In this document: positions 1-9,110 of the stretch, piece after piece
How positions within the stretch are numbered: the first letter of the stretch is position 1
Layout of the letters: each line of letters starts with the position of its first letter
Position numbers and translations under genes: made by a program
Assembly: GCF_008000815.1 (NCBI RefSeq)
Contig: NZ_CP042806.1
Location: forward strand, 2,170,001 to 2,234,000
DNA: 64,000 nt
Direction: 5' to 3'
Origin: Terriglobus albidus
GTDB lineage: Bacteria; Acidobacteriota; Terriglobia; Terriglobales; Acidobacteriaceae
Notes under the pieces: generated by a model
What the model saw: only the letters and a program-made list of their open reading frames with translations
Databases searched by the model: none
What the model was told of the DNA's origin: nothing

Positions 1-4
1 AAAG

Positions 5-26
5 GCCTCCGCTTCAGGAGGCTTTT
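5..26. terminator. Hairpin terminator downstream of polA
   Basis: A perfect 6-bp stem (GCCTCC at 5-10 pairing with GGAGGC at 17-22) with a 6-nt loop is flanked by AAA on the left and TTTT on the right, so it can act in either direction. It lies just past the polA stop codon, which is read on the minus strand, and could also serve a gene entering from the left that is outside the window. Confidence 0.7.
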
Positions 27-52
27 GCTTATTCAATCATTCCATCATTCAA

Positions 53-2815
53 TCATTTGATATCTCTCCAATTATTGCCTACGCCGGTGTCGGCGACGAG
101 TGGGACCTTGAGTTCGATGACGCTTTCCATCTCGTGCTTGACCATGGCTTCTACCTCTTTGGCTTCTTCCGGGGGAACATCGAAGAGCAGTTCATCGTGT
201 ACCTGCAGAGTCATCTTCGCCTTCAGTTGACGACGCGAGAGCTCTGCATCGATGTGCAGCATGGCCACTTTGATGAGATCGGCGGCGGTGCCCTGCAGCG
301 GTGTGTTAACCGCGGTGCGTTCAGCAAAGCCGCGCATATTGGCATTGCGCGACTGGATATCCGGAATAGGGCGAACACGGCCAAAGAGTGTTTTGACCTT
401 CTGCTCTTCGCGTACGGTCGCCAGCACGGCATCGATGAACGTGCGGACCCCCTTATAGCGCTCGAAGTAACGCTCGATATAGAGTTTGGCTTCCTTCTGT
501 TCAATCCCGAGCTGTGCCGCCAGGCCGAAGGGCGAGATGCCGTAGACGATGCCGAAGTTGACGGCCTTGGCGCGATTGCGCGTCTCTTTGTCCATCGTCT
601 CGGGGTCTACTCCAAAAACCTCGCTGGCGGTAAGCGTATGGATGTCTTTGCCAGTTCGATAAGCGTCAACCAGTAGAGGGTCATCTGAGAAGTGCGCCAT
701 CAGCCGGAGCTCGATCTGCGAGTAGTCGGCTGAGAGCAGTACGTTGCCGGGAGCCGCAATGAACGCAGCACGGATCTCCCGTCCCAGCGCGGTACGAACG
801 GGAATGTTCTGCAGATTGGGATTGATCGAGGAGAGCCGGCCGGTCGCTGTGCCTACCTGATTGAAGGTCGTATGGATACGGCCTTCGCTGTCGGCGAGCT
901 GCGGCAACTGGTCAAGATAGGTCGACTTCAGCTTGGCGAGCTGGCGGAACTCGAGGACCAGGCGGGGGACCTCGTGGTGCTCCGCGAGCTCTTCCAGAAC
1001 GTCCTGCGCCGTAGAGATGACCTTGCCCTTGCCATACTTCAACGGCTTGGGTAGCGCCATCTTGTTGAACAGCACGTCGCCGAGCTGCTTGGGGGAGTTG
1101 ATATTGAAGCGATGGCCGCTGGTCTCGTAGATACGCTCACTGAGTGAATCGATCTCGACCGCAAGACGGGAAGACATGTCACTCAGAACTTCGCGATCGA
1201 TGCGTACACCTGCACGCTCCATCTTGAGGAGAAGCGGGACGAGCGGCTTATCGATCTCGTCATAGACCTTCATGGTTTCGGCCTGGGTGACGTCATCTCT
1301 CATCGGTTTTGCGAGGCGAAGGACAGCATCGGCAGATTCGACAAGTAGCGTGTTTGGATCTTTGCCGAGAGCGCGGCTGGAGAAGCGCGCGGCAATGTCG
1401 GCCAGTGTATGTGAGCCGTGCGTCGGATTGATGAGATAGCTGTAGAGCATCACATCGTCCACCACGCCACGTATTGCAAAGCCACAGGATTCGATCGCGC
1501 GCAGAGCCGACTTGAGATCGTGTACAGACTTAGGAACGTTTTCGGCTTCGAGCAAGGCTTTGAGCGGCTCTGCTTCCGGCCGTCCCATATCGACAAAGGT
1601 CACATCATGGCCTTCCACGGCAAGGCCAAGGCGTAATGATTGCGAAGCAGGTGGAACGGGCGCCGCAGGGGCTACCGGAGGTGGCACAGCGAAGAGACTG
1701 CCGGTCTCCGGTGGAGGAGGTTCAGCTTCGTCCTCCTCGGGCACGCTGACCTCGGAAGCAATAGCAGCGGCATTCTCGAAAACTGCGAGGGCAAAGCCTT
1801 TTTTCGCGGAGGTAAGCAGGGCTGCGAGCTGTTCCGGCGTGGGATCGAGGATGTAGGTCGCCGGTTTGGCATCTTCCGGCGGAGCAAGCTCCTTGAGCAG
1901 TGTCGTGAACTCGAGCTCGGTAAAGAGCTCGCGGCAGGCGATGGGATCAATCGCCTGTGTCTCCATCGCGGCGAGGTCGTACTCGACAGGCACGTTCGTG
2001 TGGATGGTGACCAGCTCTTTGCTGAGCATGATGTTGTCGCGGTTGTTCTGCAGGCTCTCACGATAGGTCTTACGTTTGACCTCTTCAGCACGATCGAGCG
2101 CGGCTTCTACTGTACCGAACTGCTGGATCAACTCCACGGATCCCTTGTCGCCGATGCCCGGCGCTCCAGGGATGTTGTCGACCGAGTCGCCTCGCAGAGC
2201 CATCACATCGATCACCTGTTGCGGTGGCACACCAAGCGTCTCCTCGACCTTCTTCGGATCGAGGATAAGATTGTCCTTCGTCGGATTGAGGATAAGAACA
2301 TCGTCATTGACGAGCTGCATCATGTCCTTGTCCGAGGAGACGACATAAACCTTGTATCCCTCAGCCGCAAACTTGCAGGAGAGGGTGCCGATCACGTCGT
2401 CGGCTTCGAAGCCCTCGTGGAGCAGGACAGGGATGCGAAAGGCATCCAGGGAGCGGCGGATGTAAGGCATCTGCTGCAGCAGGTCAGGCGGAGTCTCAGT
2501 GCGGGTCGCCTTGTAGCCCGCATAGTCGACCTCTTCAAACTGCTGGGTTTTGATATTCCACTTGCGAACAGCCTTCATTTCGCGGGCGCGCTCGTCACGA
2601 AAGACGGGACCGGGCGGATCGTAAATAGCGGCGAGGTACTTCGGCTGGAAGTCGCGGCGCAGTTTGTTGATCATGTTCACGAAGACGTAGGTCGCCGCCG
2701 TGGGAATGCCGGTGCGCGTGGACATGGGGCGCTGCCGCTGCATGGCGTGGTAGGCGCGGAAGATGAACGCCATTGCGTCCAGCAGGTAGATTGCGGGTTT
2801 CTGCTCGTCAGCCAT
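53..2815 (-). CDS. polA: DNA polymerase I, proofreading site degenerate
   Basis: This 920-residue protein fills gaps and removes RNA primers in replication and repair. Residues about 1-300 are the 5'-3' flap exonuclease domain (EADDVIG, SSDKDMMQLV and GDSVDNIPGAPGIGDKG are visible). The C-terminal polymerase domain is intact: TATGRLSS, motif A LLSADYSQIELR, the O-helix RNRAKAVNFGIVYGIS and motif C LQVHDELLF. The middle 3'-5' exonuclease domain is present in outline but the first acidic motif (DxE in E. coli) reads FALAVFEN and the third motif is missing, so proofreading is probably lost, as in Taq polymerase. A Pro/Ala/Glu-rich linker (about 365-395) interrupts that domain. The gene is last in its minus-strand run and is followed by a hairpin. 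The start codon has an AAGG immediately before it, closer than ideal. Confidence 0.97.
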   Translation of the reverse strand: MADEQKPAIYLLDAMAFIFRAYHAMQRQRPMSTRTGIPTAATYVFVNMINKLRRDFQPKYLAAIYDPPGPVFRDERAREMKAVRKWNIKTQQFEEVDYAGYKATRTETPPDLLQQMPYIRRSLDAFRIPVLLHEGFEADDVIGTLSCKFAAEGYKVYVVSSDKDMMQLVNDDVLILNPTKDNLILDPKKVEETLGVPPQQVIDVMALRGDSVDNIPGAPGIGDKGSVELIQQFGTVEAALDRAEEVKRKTYRESLQNNRDNIMLSKELVTIHTNVPVEYDLAAMETQAIDPIACRELFTELEFTTLLKELAPPEDAKPATYILDPTPEQLAALLTSAKKGFALAVFENAAAIASEVSVPEEDEAEPPPPETGSLFAVPPPVAPAAPVPPASQSLRLGLAVEGHDVTFVDMGRPEAEPLKALLEAENVPKSVHDLKSALRAIESCGFAIRGVVDDVMLYSYLINPTHGSHTLADIAARFSSRALGKDPNTLLVESADAVLRLAKPMRDDVTQAETMKVYDEIDKPLVPLLLKMERAGVRIDREVLSDMSSRLAVEIDSLSERIYETSGHRFNINSPKQLGDVLFNKMALPKPLKYGKGKVISTAQDVLEELAEHHEVPRLVLEFRQLAKLKSTYLDQLPQLADSEGRIHTTFNQVGTATGRLSSINPNLQNIPVRTALGREIRAAFIAAPGNVLLSADYSQIELRLMAHFSDDPLLVDAYRTGKDIHTLTASEVFGVDPETMDKETRNRAKAVNFGIVYGISPFGLAAQLGIEQKEAKLYIERYFERYKGVRTFIDAVLATVREEQKVKTLFGRVRPIPDIQSRNANMRGFAERTAVNTPLQGTAADLIKVAMLHIDAELSRRQLKAKMTLQVHDELLFDVPPEEAKEVEAMVKHEMESVIELKVPLVADTGVGNNWRDIK

Positions 2816-2883
2816 CCTTAGAAGGATACGCGTTCGGATAGTTGCCGGTTGAATTGTTGAATAGTTGAATGGTGCCTGGGATT

Positions 2884-2929
2884 CGTTATCAGAGACACGA
2901 TCCTCGTGTCCTGGAAGGCGCAGATAACG
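2884..2929. terminator. Nested inverted repeats downstream of queA
   Basis: An outer 7-bp arm pair (CGTTATC 2884-2890, GATAACG 2923-2929) encloses a 7-bp hairpin with a 3-nt loop (GACACGA 2894-2900, TCGTGTC 2904-2910). It sits between the queA stop and the polA start. There is no long T-run, so it may be a weak terminator or a 3'-end stabilising structure rather than a classical intrinsic terminator. Confidence 0.4.
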
Positions 2930-2936
2930 GTGGATT

Positions 2937-3959
2937 TCAGGCGATAAACATGCAGTCGCCGTAGCTGAAGAAGCGATAGCGCTCCACTACGGCGTGGTTG
3001 TAGGCGCGGAGTACGTTTTCGCGACCCGCGAAGGCGCTTACCAGCATCAGCAGCGTCGATTGTGGCAGGTGGAAGTTAGTCAGCAGGGCCTGGACGAGTT
3101 TGAACTCCGCTCCGGGAGAGAGAAAGATATTTGTCTCTCCGGAGTGAGGTTCGAGCGAGGTGCGGACGCAGTGTTCCAGCGTGCGGACCGTTGTGGTGCC
3201 GGCGGCGACGATCCGTCTGCCCTCCCGCTGTGCAGACTGGATGGCGCGTGCGGTCTCTTCCGGAAGAGTGTAGTGCTCGGTGTGAAGCCTGATCTCGTCC
3301 AGCCGCTCAACACGTACCGGCTGAAAGGTTCCGAGGCCGACATGCAGCGTGATGGTAGCGATCTGCACCCCGCGGGCTTTGACCTCATCCAGTACGCGCG
3401 GCGTGAAGTGCAGACCGGCCGTCGGTGCAGCCGCCGAGCCCGGCTGCTGGTTGTAGACCGTCTGATAACGTTCGCGGTCTGCCTCGTCATCAGGACGGTG
3501 CATGTAGGGCGGCAGCGGAATATGGCCGATGCGATCGAGGCGCGCGAAGAAGTCATCGACTGGTGCAAAGCGAAGCGTGCGCTCGCCGAACTCACCGGCG
3601 GCAATCACTTCGGCCTGAAGTTGGTCAGCGAAGAGCAGTGTTGTCCCGACGCGAACCTTCTTCCCAGGACGAACAAGAGCCGTCCATTCCAACGGTGCAG
3701 TCTGCTGGGTGAGCAGCACCTCAATCTGTCCGATAAAGCCGTAGCGGGTGGCATAGAGACGCGCTGGAATAACGCGGCTGTTGTTCAGTACAAGCAGGTC
3801 CCCAGGCCGCAAGAGCGAGGGCAACGAACGGAAGCTGTCATCACGAAAAGCGCCGGTGTGGCGATCGAGCACGAGCATGCGCGAGGCATCACGTTCGGGC
3901 AGAGGCTGTTGTGCGATGAGCTCCTCGGGAAGATGGAAGTCGAAGTCGGAGACCAGCAT
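2937..3959 (-). CDS. queA: tRNA preQ1(34) S-adenosylmethionine ribosyltransferase-isomerase
   Basis: QueA transfers and isomerises the ribosyl moiety of SAM onto preQ1 at tRNA position 34, making epoxyqueuosine. The 340-residue protein has the family length and hallmark segments: [12 protein letters not shown] at the N-terminus, [21 protein letters not shown], the [16 protein letters not shown] block, [10 protein letters not shown] and the C-terminal [19 protein letters not shown]. Its ATG follows directly after the TAG stop of the upstream acyltransferase gene, with AGGAG placed 8 nt before it inside that gene, so translation is probably coupled. No other queuosine genes are in the window. 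Confidence 0.97.
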   Translation of the reverse strand: MLVSDFDFHLPEELIAQQPLPERDASRMLVLDRHTGAFRDDSFRSLPSLLRPGDLLVLNNSRVIPARLYATRYGFIGQIEVLLTQQTAPLEWTALVRPGKKVRVGTTLLFADQLQAEVIAAGEFGERTLRFAPVDDFFARLDRIGHIPLPPYMHRPDDEADRERYQTVYNQQPGSAAAPTAGLHFTPRVLDEVKARGVQIATITLHVGLGTFQPVRVERLDEIRLHTEHYTLPEETARAIQSAQREGRRIVAAGTTTVRTLEHCVRTSLEPHSGETNIFLSPGAEFKLVQALLTNFHLPQSTLLMLVSAFAGRENVLRAYNHAVVERYRFFSYGDCMFIA

Positions 3960-4598
3960 CTAGAGGTCTCCTGTATGCGGTTTCGCCAGACGCACCGCCT
4001 CATCGAGGGCTGCCTGGGTCGCTTCCGGCGTGGGAACAGCTGAGGTATGTGGCGGCCACGTCACCGCCACACGGCTGAAAGGTTTGGGGATGAGGAAGCG
4101 GTCCCAGGAACGCAGTACCCAGGCGCGTTGCGGCTGCAGGTGAAATGCGCCCACGTTGGTTTCGACCCGATTCGCGAGGGCAGTTACGCCAGGCTTGGCA
4201 ATCATGTTTGGACCGCGAGGCCCATCGGCAGTGAAGGCGCAGATATGGCCGTTGCGATAGGCGGTCTCCATGGCAAGCAGACCAACTGCTCCGCCACGCG
4301 AGCTGGAGCCTCGCACCGCCTTGAAGCCGAGACGTTCGACGGTGCGTGCGATCAACTCGCCGTCAAAGGACTGAGAGATAAGGATGGCGATCCTGAGATT
4401 GCGGAAGCGGTAGGCGGCCATCAGCAGGGAACGGTGCCAGAAGGCGAAGACACTGGGAGGAGGCATGCGATCGCCCGGAGTAACACCGGCAGCGCATATC
4501 TCCTCAAAGCGAAGCGTGCTGCCCAGAAGGCGGATGAGGAAGGCGGCGAGGCGCGGGATAAGAAAGAGCAGTATCCGTTGTTTGGCCGTCCATTTCAT
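3960..4598 (-). CDS. DUF374 / lysophospholipid acyltransferase-like protein
   Basis: The 212-residue protein matches the DUF374 branch of the PlsC/LpxL-like acyltransferase superfamily. The N-terminus is a hydrophobic membrane-binding segment (about 8-26). The visible family signature is FAFWHRSLL, ISQSFDGELIARTVERLGFKAVRGSSSRGG and FTADGPRGPNMIAKPG; the H in FWH would be the HX4D-type catalytic histidine variant. Family members are thought to acylate lipid A or related glycolipids, but the substrate of this one cannot be read from sequence. It sits between glmM and queA, with 11 bp to glmM and none to queA, consistent with one transcript. Confidence 0.85.
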   Translation of the reverse strand: MKWTAKQRILLFLIPRLAAFLIRLLGSTLRFEEICAAGVTPGDRMPPPSVFAFWHRSLLMAAYRFRNLRIAILISQSFDGELIARTVERLGFKAVRGSSSRGGAVGLLAMETAYRNGHICAFTADGPRGPNMIAKPGVTALANRVETNVGAFHLQPQRAWVLRSWDRFLIPKPFSRVAVTWPPHTSAVPTPEATQAALDEAVRLAKPHTGDL

Positions 4599-4609
4599 CC
4601 GCGTTCTTG

Positions 4610-5950
4610 TTAGATTCCGAGCTCGTTACGGATAGAGCTGGCGATCGCCTCGGCGTGATGCTTCATGCGAGCTTCGTCTTCCGCCTCGATCATCACGCGG
4701 GCAAGAGCTTCGGTGCCGCTGTAACGGATGACGACTCGGCCACTGTCCTTCAGCTCATCTTCGGCTGCGGCGATGGCGCTGACGATGGTGGGGAACTGGT
4801 CGAGCGGCTTCTTCTCACGCACCTTGACGTTGACGATCACCTGCGGGAAGACTTTGAGGTCTCCTGTCAGCTCTGCAAGCGATTTACCGCTGTAGTGCAG
4901 CACATTCAGTACAGCGAGCGCGGTCTGCAGGCCATCTCCTGTGGTGGAGAGAGCCGGGAAGAGGATATGGCCGGACTGCTCGCCGCCGAGCGATGCGCCT
5001 GTAGCCTGCATCTGCTCGAGGACATATTTGTCGCCTACCGGAGCGCGCAGCATCCTGATGCCGGAGCGCTTGAGTGCTGCTTCCAAACCCATGTTGGACA
5101 TGGTTGTGGCGACGACGAGATCGTTGGCAAGCTGTCCGCGTGCCTTTAGATCGCGTGCTGCCAGCAGCATGACGGCATCGCCATTCACGACCTGGCCGTA
5201 CTCGTCGGCAAAGAGAGCTCGGTCGGCATCTCCGTCGAAGGTGATGCCCATGGAGGCGCCGGAGGCTGTTACTTCGTCGGCGACGATCTCCGGATGCAGT
5301 GCGCCGCAGCCCTCATTGATGTTGCGGCCGTCAGGAGAGGCGTGGGTAATACGGATCTCTCCGCCAAGCTCTGCGAAGAGCTGTGCCGCAACGGAAGATG
5401 CTGCGCCATTGGCGCAATCGATAACGATGGTCTTGCCATCGAGAGAGAGGCCGGGAACCTGCCCGAGAAGGAACTGGATGTACTCGGCACGGTAGGCTTC
5501 ATCGGCTTCAGGCAGTGCATTGGCAGCGATGGAGTCATGAGCAAGGTTGCTGAGGTGCCGGAAGATCTCCTCTTCCATGGCCAGTTCTGTGGCATCGGGG
5601 AGTTTGTAGCCATCAGGGCCGAAGAGCTTGATGCCATTGTCCTGCCACGGATTGTGCGAGGCCGAGATGACAACGCCCGCGCCAAAGCCGTGTTTGCGTG
5701 TCAGATACGCCACAGCCGGGGTGGTGATGATTCCGGCAAGGTGCGCAATGGCTCCTCCCGCTGTGAGACCGGCAACGAGTGTGGCGGCGATCCACTCAGA
5801 GCTCTCGCGGGTGTCCATGCCAAGCAGGACGTCCTTTGAGTCCCGCAGGGAGTGTGCCAATGCAAGGCCGGCGGCGTAGATGGTCTTCGGGTCGAGCGGA
5901 GCTTCGCCGGCGACAGCACGGATGCCATCGGTTCCAAAGAGCTTTCGCAT
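4610..5950 (-). CDS. glmM: Phosphoglucosamine mutase
   Basis: GlmM interconverts glucosamine-6-phosphate and glucosamine-1-phosphate on the path to UDP-GlcNAc, the precursor of peptidoglycan and LPS. The 446-residue protein begins with the typical KLFGTDGIRAVAG, has the phosphoserine loop VISASHNPWQDNGIK (about residue 100), the metal-binding loop FDGDADRALFAD (about 240) and the sugar-binding GGEQSGHI and C-terminal RYSGTEALARVM phosphate-binding loop. All four domains of the alpha-D-phosphohexomutase family are therefore present. A Shine-Dalgarno before the ATG is weak. It fits with the peptidoglycan theme of the dcw cluster further along, although it is on the other strand. Confidence 0.97.
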   Translation of the reverse strand: MRKLFGTDGIRAVAGEAPLDPKTIYAAGLALAHSLRDSKDVLLGMDTRESSEWIAATLVAGLTAGGAIAHLAGIITTPAVAYLTRKHGFGAGVVISASHNPWQDNGIKLFGPDGYKLPDATELAMEEEIFRHLSNLAHDSIAANALPEADEAYRAEYIQFLLGQVPGLSLDGKTIVIDCANGAASSVAAQLFAELGGEIRITHASPDGRNINEGCGALHPEIVADEVTASGASMGITFDGDADRALFADEYGQVVNGDAVMLLAARDLKARGQLANDLVVATTMSNMGLEAALKRSGIRMLRAPVGDKYVLEQMQATGASLGGEQSGHILFPALSTTGDGLQTALAVLNVLHYSGKSLAELTGDLKVFPQVIVNVKVREKKPLDQFPTIVSAIAAAEDELKDSGRVVIRYSGTEALARVMIEAEDEARMKHHAEAIASSIRNELGI

Positions 5951-5977
5951 ATTGAATTTGAGGGTAACAGCTTGCCG

Positions 5978-7441
5978 TCAGGAACGCTTGCTGGTGACAG
6001 TAGCTTCCAGCGAGCCCTTGTGCAGCCGAGCGGTAATGGAGCTTCCGGGAGCGGCCTCGGAGGCGTCGCGCAGCAGCTTACCGTCTGCGTCATACACAAG
6101 GGCATATCCACGCTGCAGCACGGCAAGCGGAGACAGCGACTGAAGCGCGGTCGATGCGCCCTGCACGCGGTTCCGTTCGCTTGAAAGGCGATCGCGATGA
6201 GCGGTCAGCAGGCGGGTTTCAGCGATAGAAACGCGATGACGCGCTTGAGAGAGCTGCCGCGTCAGGTCGCGTGCAGCCAGGCGCTGATGCAGCGCAAGCA
6301 GACGTCGCTCATTGCGCTGAACCCCAGTGTTTACGGCAGAATTGGCGCGCCACGCAAGCTCATCCAGTCGTTGATAGCGGCGGCTGATGGAATCTTCCAC
6401 ACGATAGAGGATTGCCTGTGCATTGATGCGCGCAAAGCGCTGGCCGGCCTGCATGGTGGTATAGCGAGCGGCACGTACCAGCCGTTGGCTGAGTGTAGCT
6501 ACATGGTCTTCAATGCGATGCTGGGCGGCTGTAATGAGTTCTGCGGCGGCCGATGGAGTGGGCGCACGCAGATCCGATACAAAGTCGGCGATGGTGAAGT
6601 CAGTCTCGTGCCCGACGGCGGAGACGATGGGAAGCTCACTGCCCGCAATCACACGGGCGAGAGCCTCGTCGTTGAAGCCGGCAAGGTCTTCGGCAGAGCC
6701 GCCTCCGCGGGCAAGAAGGATGAGATCCACGGCGTGGGGAGTTCCTGTTGCCCGGTTGAAGTAACGGATACCGTTGGCGACTTCCAGCGGGGAACTGGCT
6801 CCCTGTACTGCGGCGGGGTAGACCAGCAGATCGAGGCAAGCGTGCCGTCGCCGGATGACATTGACGATGTCGCGGATGACAGCACCGGTAGGTGAGGTGA
6901 CGATGCCGATGCGTGTGGGAAAGGCGGGAAGCGGGCGCTTCCGGTCGGCATCGAAGAGACCTTCGGCCTGTAGGCGGCCCTTGAGCTGCTCAAAGGCAAG
7001 CTGCAGCGCTCCGGCTCCGCGGGGCTCAACTGATTCGGCGATGAGCTGAAGTTGCCCGCGCGATTCGTACACAGAGACGCGGCCACGGACCAGGACCTCC
7101 AGACCGTCTTCAATGCGGAAACGGTGTGTCTGTGCCTGGCGGCGAAAGAGCACGACGGGAAGCTGTGCCTCACCATCTTTCAATGTGAAGTAGACGTGGC
7201 CGGAGGTGGCTGGGCGGCAGTTGGAGACCTCTCCGAAGACGGAGATATTGCCGTATCCCTTTTCGAGCTCGCCCCGGATCAGCGAGACCAGTTCGGCGAC
7301 GGAAAACGTGGTGCGGCGCGGCGCCGGCCGGGCCGCAGGTTCAGCCGGCTGAGGCGCAGCTTCGGGTTCTTCGAACGCGAAGCCAAGCTGGGGCGCGGTA
7401 TCCGAGGTACGGCCTGAGCGGAGCTGTGCCAGCGTGGGCAT
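5978..7441 (-). CDS. xseA: Exodeoxyribonuclease VII large subunit
   Basis: XseA is the catalytic subunit of ExoVII, which degrades single-stranded DNA into oligonucleotides from either end. The 487-residue protein has the N-terminal OB-fold (TTFSVAELVSLIRGELEKGY, GEVSNCRPATSGHVYFTLKD, about 44-140), the catalytic core (PLPAFPTRIGIVTSPTGAV, ARGGGSAEDLAGFNDEALARVI, PIVSAVGHETDFTIADFVSDLRAPTPSAAAE) and a long helical coiled C-terminal region. The first 40 residues are a Pro/Ala-rich extension that is longer than in E. coli. The small subunit XseB is not seen in the window. GAGG precedes the ATG. Confidence 0.96.
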   Translation of the reverse strand: MPTLAQLRSGRTSDTAPQLGFAFEEPEAAPQPAEPAARPAPRRTTFSVAELVSLIRGELEKGYGNISVFGEVSNCRPATSGHVYFTLKDGEAQLPVVLFRRQAQTHRFRIEDGLEVLVRGRVSVYESRGQLQLIAESVEPRGAGALQLAFEQLKGRLQAEGLFDADRKRPLPAFPTRIGIVTSPTGAVIRDIVNVIRRRHACLDLLVYPAAVQGASSPLEVANGIRYFNRATGTPHAVDLILLARGGGSAEDLAGFNDEALARVIAGSELPIVSAVGHETDFTIADFVSDLRAPTPSAAAELITAAQHRIEDHVATLSQRLVRAARYTTMQAGQRFARINAQAILYRVEDSISRRYQRLDELAWRANSAVNTGVQRNERRLLALHQRLAARDLTRQLSQARHRVSIAETRLLTAHRDRLSSERNRVQGASTALQSLSPLAVLQRGYALVYDADGKLLRDASEAAPGSSITARLHKGSLEATVTSKRS

Positions 7442-7451
7442 AGCCTCTAGG

Positions 7452-7676
7452 TTATCGCCGGAAGTGGCTGAGGAGATAGAGGACCAGTGACAGGACGATG
7501 CTGATTACGATACTGGTCCCTAAAGGGATGAAAATCTGCCAGTTACGTCCACGGAAGCTGATATCGCCGGGAAGCCGGCCCAGGGGGAGCGAAAACTTCC
7601 CGGCAACCAGGAAAATGAGACCCGCGAGAATCAACAGGCAGCCGGTAGCGATCAGCATGCGGCCGATGGAGGTCAT
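7452..7676 (-). CDS. DUF2905 small membrane protein
   Basis: The 74-residue protein has two predicted membrane spans (about 5-27 and 46-68) separated by the loop LPLGRLPGDISFRGRNWQIF, which is the DUF2905 signature (LGxLPGDI). The ATG at 7676 was chosen because an upstream in-frame methionine would add 26 residues unlike this family. The function is unknown. It sits 10 bp upstream of xseA in the same direction and 8 bp after the response regulator stop, so it is probably cotranscribed with both. Confidence 0.85.
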   Translation of the reverse strand: MTSIGRMLIATGCLLILAGLIFLVAGKFSLPLGRLPGDISFRGRNWQIFIPLGTSIVISIVLSLVLYLLSHFRR

Positions 7677-7684
7677 TGACACGC

Positions 7685-8050
7685 CTAGGCTAAAAGGTCG
7701 TTGGCTTCGCGCAGCAGATCGGTTGGATGAAGCGGTTTGGTTAGAACAGACCACGGTTGCGGCTGCTCTCTGGAGCGGTCCATCAGACTTTTCATCATGG
7801 AGTAGTAGCCCGTGAAGAGCAGGACACGGCAGTCCGGCTGCTCTTCCGTCAGGCGTGTGGCGAGAGCGACACCGTCCTCTCCGGGCATATTCACATCGCA
7901 GAGAAGGAGGTTTGGGTGGAAGTCACGGGCAGCAGACAAGCCATCTTCCGCTGTATAAACAGCGCGTGCATCGAAGCCATTTTCCCGAAAAATGATCCGC
8001 AGGGTATCGGCTACGAGATGCTCATCATCAACAACCAGGATACGGCGCAT
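7685..8050 (-). CDS. Single-domain response regulator (CheY-like)
   Basis: This 121-residue protein is one receiver domain without an output domain. The acidic pair (VVDDE, residues 7-9), the phosphoacceptor Asp52 in LLLCDVNMPGEDG, the Thr of LLFTGYYS and the Lys of VLTKPLHP are all present, so it should be phosphorylatable. The start at 8050 is preferred over one 16 codons upstream because AGGAG lies 6 nt before it and the domain begins immediately (MRRILVVDDE). No histidine kinase is encoded nearby, so it is an orphan; the partner may be a hybrid kinase elsewhere. Confidence 0.9.
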   Translation of the reverse strand: MRRILVVDDEHLVADTLRIIFRENGFDARAVYTAEDGLSAARDFHPNLLLCDVNMPGEDGVALATRLTEEQPDCRVLLFTGYYSMMKSLMDRSREQPQPWSVLTKPLHPTDLLREANDLLA

Positions 8051-8147
8051 ATGTATCTCCTGCTTCGGTGGAATGCAGGGCAGGTCAAATTGCCACAAGA
8101 ACGACAGCGTTTCCGAAGTACTTGGGGGTATATTGCGCCGTGCCGAC

Positions 8148-8192
8148 GCCGGAAATCCAATTAAACCTTCTTAAGAATGCTGGATTTCCGGC
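8148..8192. terminator. 12-bp perfect inverted repeat, putative terminator
   Basis: GCCGGAAATCCA (8148-8159) pairs perfectly with TGGATTTCCGGC (8181-8192) across a 21-nt AT-rich loop. It lies between the TPR gene, which ends at 8211 on the minus strand, and the response regulator. There is no T-run on the minus strand after the stem, so it could be a Rho-assisted or 3'-stabilising hairpin rather than an intrinsic terminator. Confidence 0.5.
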
Positions 8193-8210
8193 CCGGTACT
8201 GAAATGGGAT

Positions 8211-8933
8211 TTACTGACGCGCGCCGGGATTCAGACGCTGATCGGCGATGGAGCCGGCAGCAGTCTTGGCTTCCTTGTCCTTGAGCTGTGCGTAGATTTT
8301 GCGAGCCTCAGCCTGCTGGCCCTTGGATTCGTAGAGAGAGGCGAGCTGCAGCTGGGCGGTTGCGGCCGGAACCGAATGATTCGGCTTGGCGATGAGTTGG
8401 TTGTAGATGTCGATTGCCTTCTGGTCCTGTCCGTTCTGGCGGTACAGGCTGGCCAGGGAAAGCTTCGCCAGCGAGGCGAGGTCGCCGTTCCAGGAGCCGG
8501 CAACCTTTTCAAGGGTGGCCTGCGCCGTGGAGATCTGGTTCGCTTCGATGGCGGTCAGGCCGGCGAAGTAGAGCGCGAGCTTGCCGCTTGCGGTCATGCC
8601 GTAGCTGTCAGCCACCTGCTGGAACTTCTCATGGGCAGCCTTGGCGCGCTCCTGTGCCGAAGGGAAGGTCTTGACCCCCTGCTGCGGCGGAACACCGGGT
8701 TCGGCGATGTCGGACTGATAGACCCCCATAGCCTCGCCAAACGCGGCATTGGCGGAGTTGGAACGCACGTTGTAGATCACCAGGCCGCCAATCACGACGA
8801 GCAGAACAACAAGGATACCGACGACGTAGCGAATCACGGCGCTGCGATTCTGCTGGGCCCACTTCAGGCCGTGCTCGGTTGCGGCGACGTAGGCGTCTGG
8901 CTGCTTCAGGGAGTGGCGGGTCTGGCTGTCCAA
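8211..8933 (-). CDS. Membrane-anchored TPR protein (YfgM-like)
   Basis: The 240-residue protein has a cytoplasmic N-terminus, one membrane span (about 33-55, VIRYVVGILVVLLVVIGGLVIY) and a periplasmic part with several tetratricopeptide-like helical hairpins (for example ASGKLALYFAGLTAIEANQ, LAKLSLASLYRQNGQDQKAI and TAQLQLASLYESKGQQAEARKIY). The topology and repeat spacing resemble YfgM, a periplasmic helper at the Sec translocon, but sequence alone does not prove that role. The start is TTG at 8933 with AAGGA 8 nt upstream; no ATG fits better. The gene stands alone between two hairpin or repeat structures. Confidence 0.75.
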   Translation of the reverse strand: MDSQTRHSLKQPDAYVAATEHGLKWAQQNRSAVIRYVVGILVVLLVVIGGLVIYNVRSNSANAAFGEAMGVYQSDIAEPGVPPQQGVKTFPSAQERAKAAHEKFQQVADSYGMTASGKLALYFAGLTAIEANQISTAQATLEKVAGSWNGDLASLAKLSLASLYRQNGQDQKAIDIYNQLIAKPNHSVPAATAQLQLASLYESKGQQAEARKIYAQLKDKEAKTAAGSIADQRLNPGARQ

Positions 8934-8996
8934 CGTGATGTTCCTTAGGTCTCGGTAGAGGTGCCGTGCCCGGAATGGGCACGTAATTTCTAAGTT

Positions 8997-9110
8997 TAGA
9001 GCATTTTCCCTGTTGCCGGGAATCCCGGAGGGGTATGCAGCGGCGTTTTCATTGCGGAAACGCCCATAGATGCGGAAGCCCTGCCCTACACCTACAGGGA
9101 AAATGCTCTA
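8997..9110. repeat. Palindromic stop-abutting element, copy A
   Basis: This 114-bp element is bounded by TAGAGCATTTTCCCTGT and its inverted copy ACAGGGAAAATGCTCTA and has a central hairpin (GGCGTTTTC, loop ATTGC, GGAAACGCC). Its right end touches the TGA stop of the small gene at 9111 read on the minus strand. Near-identical copies are at 27577 (inverted orientation) and 54716, a diverged copy at 26320 and a truncated one at 51132. No reading frame spans it. Confidence 0.9.

Noticed and set aside
1640-2821. Long plus-strand frame opposite polA (about 390 codons)
   Set aside because: It mirrors the polA coding strand, has no recognisable domain and its translation is Arg/Leu/Val-rich as expected for an antisense shadow.
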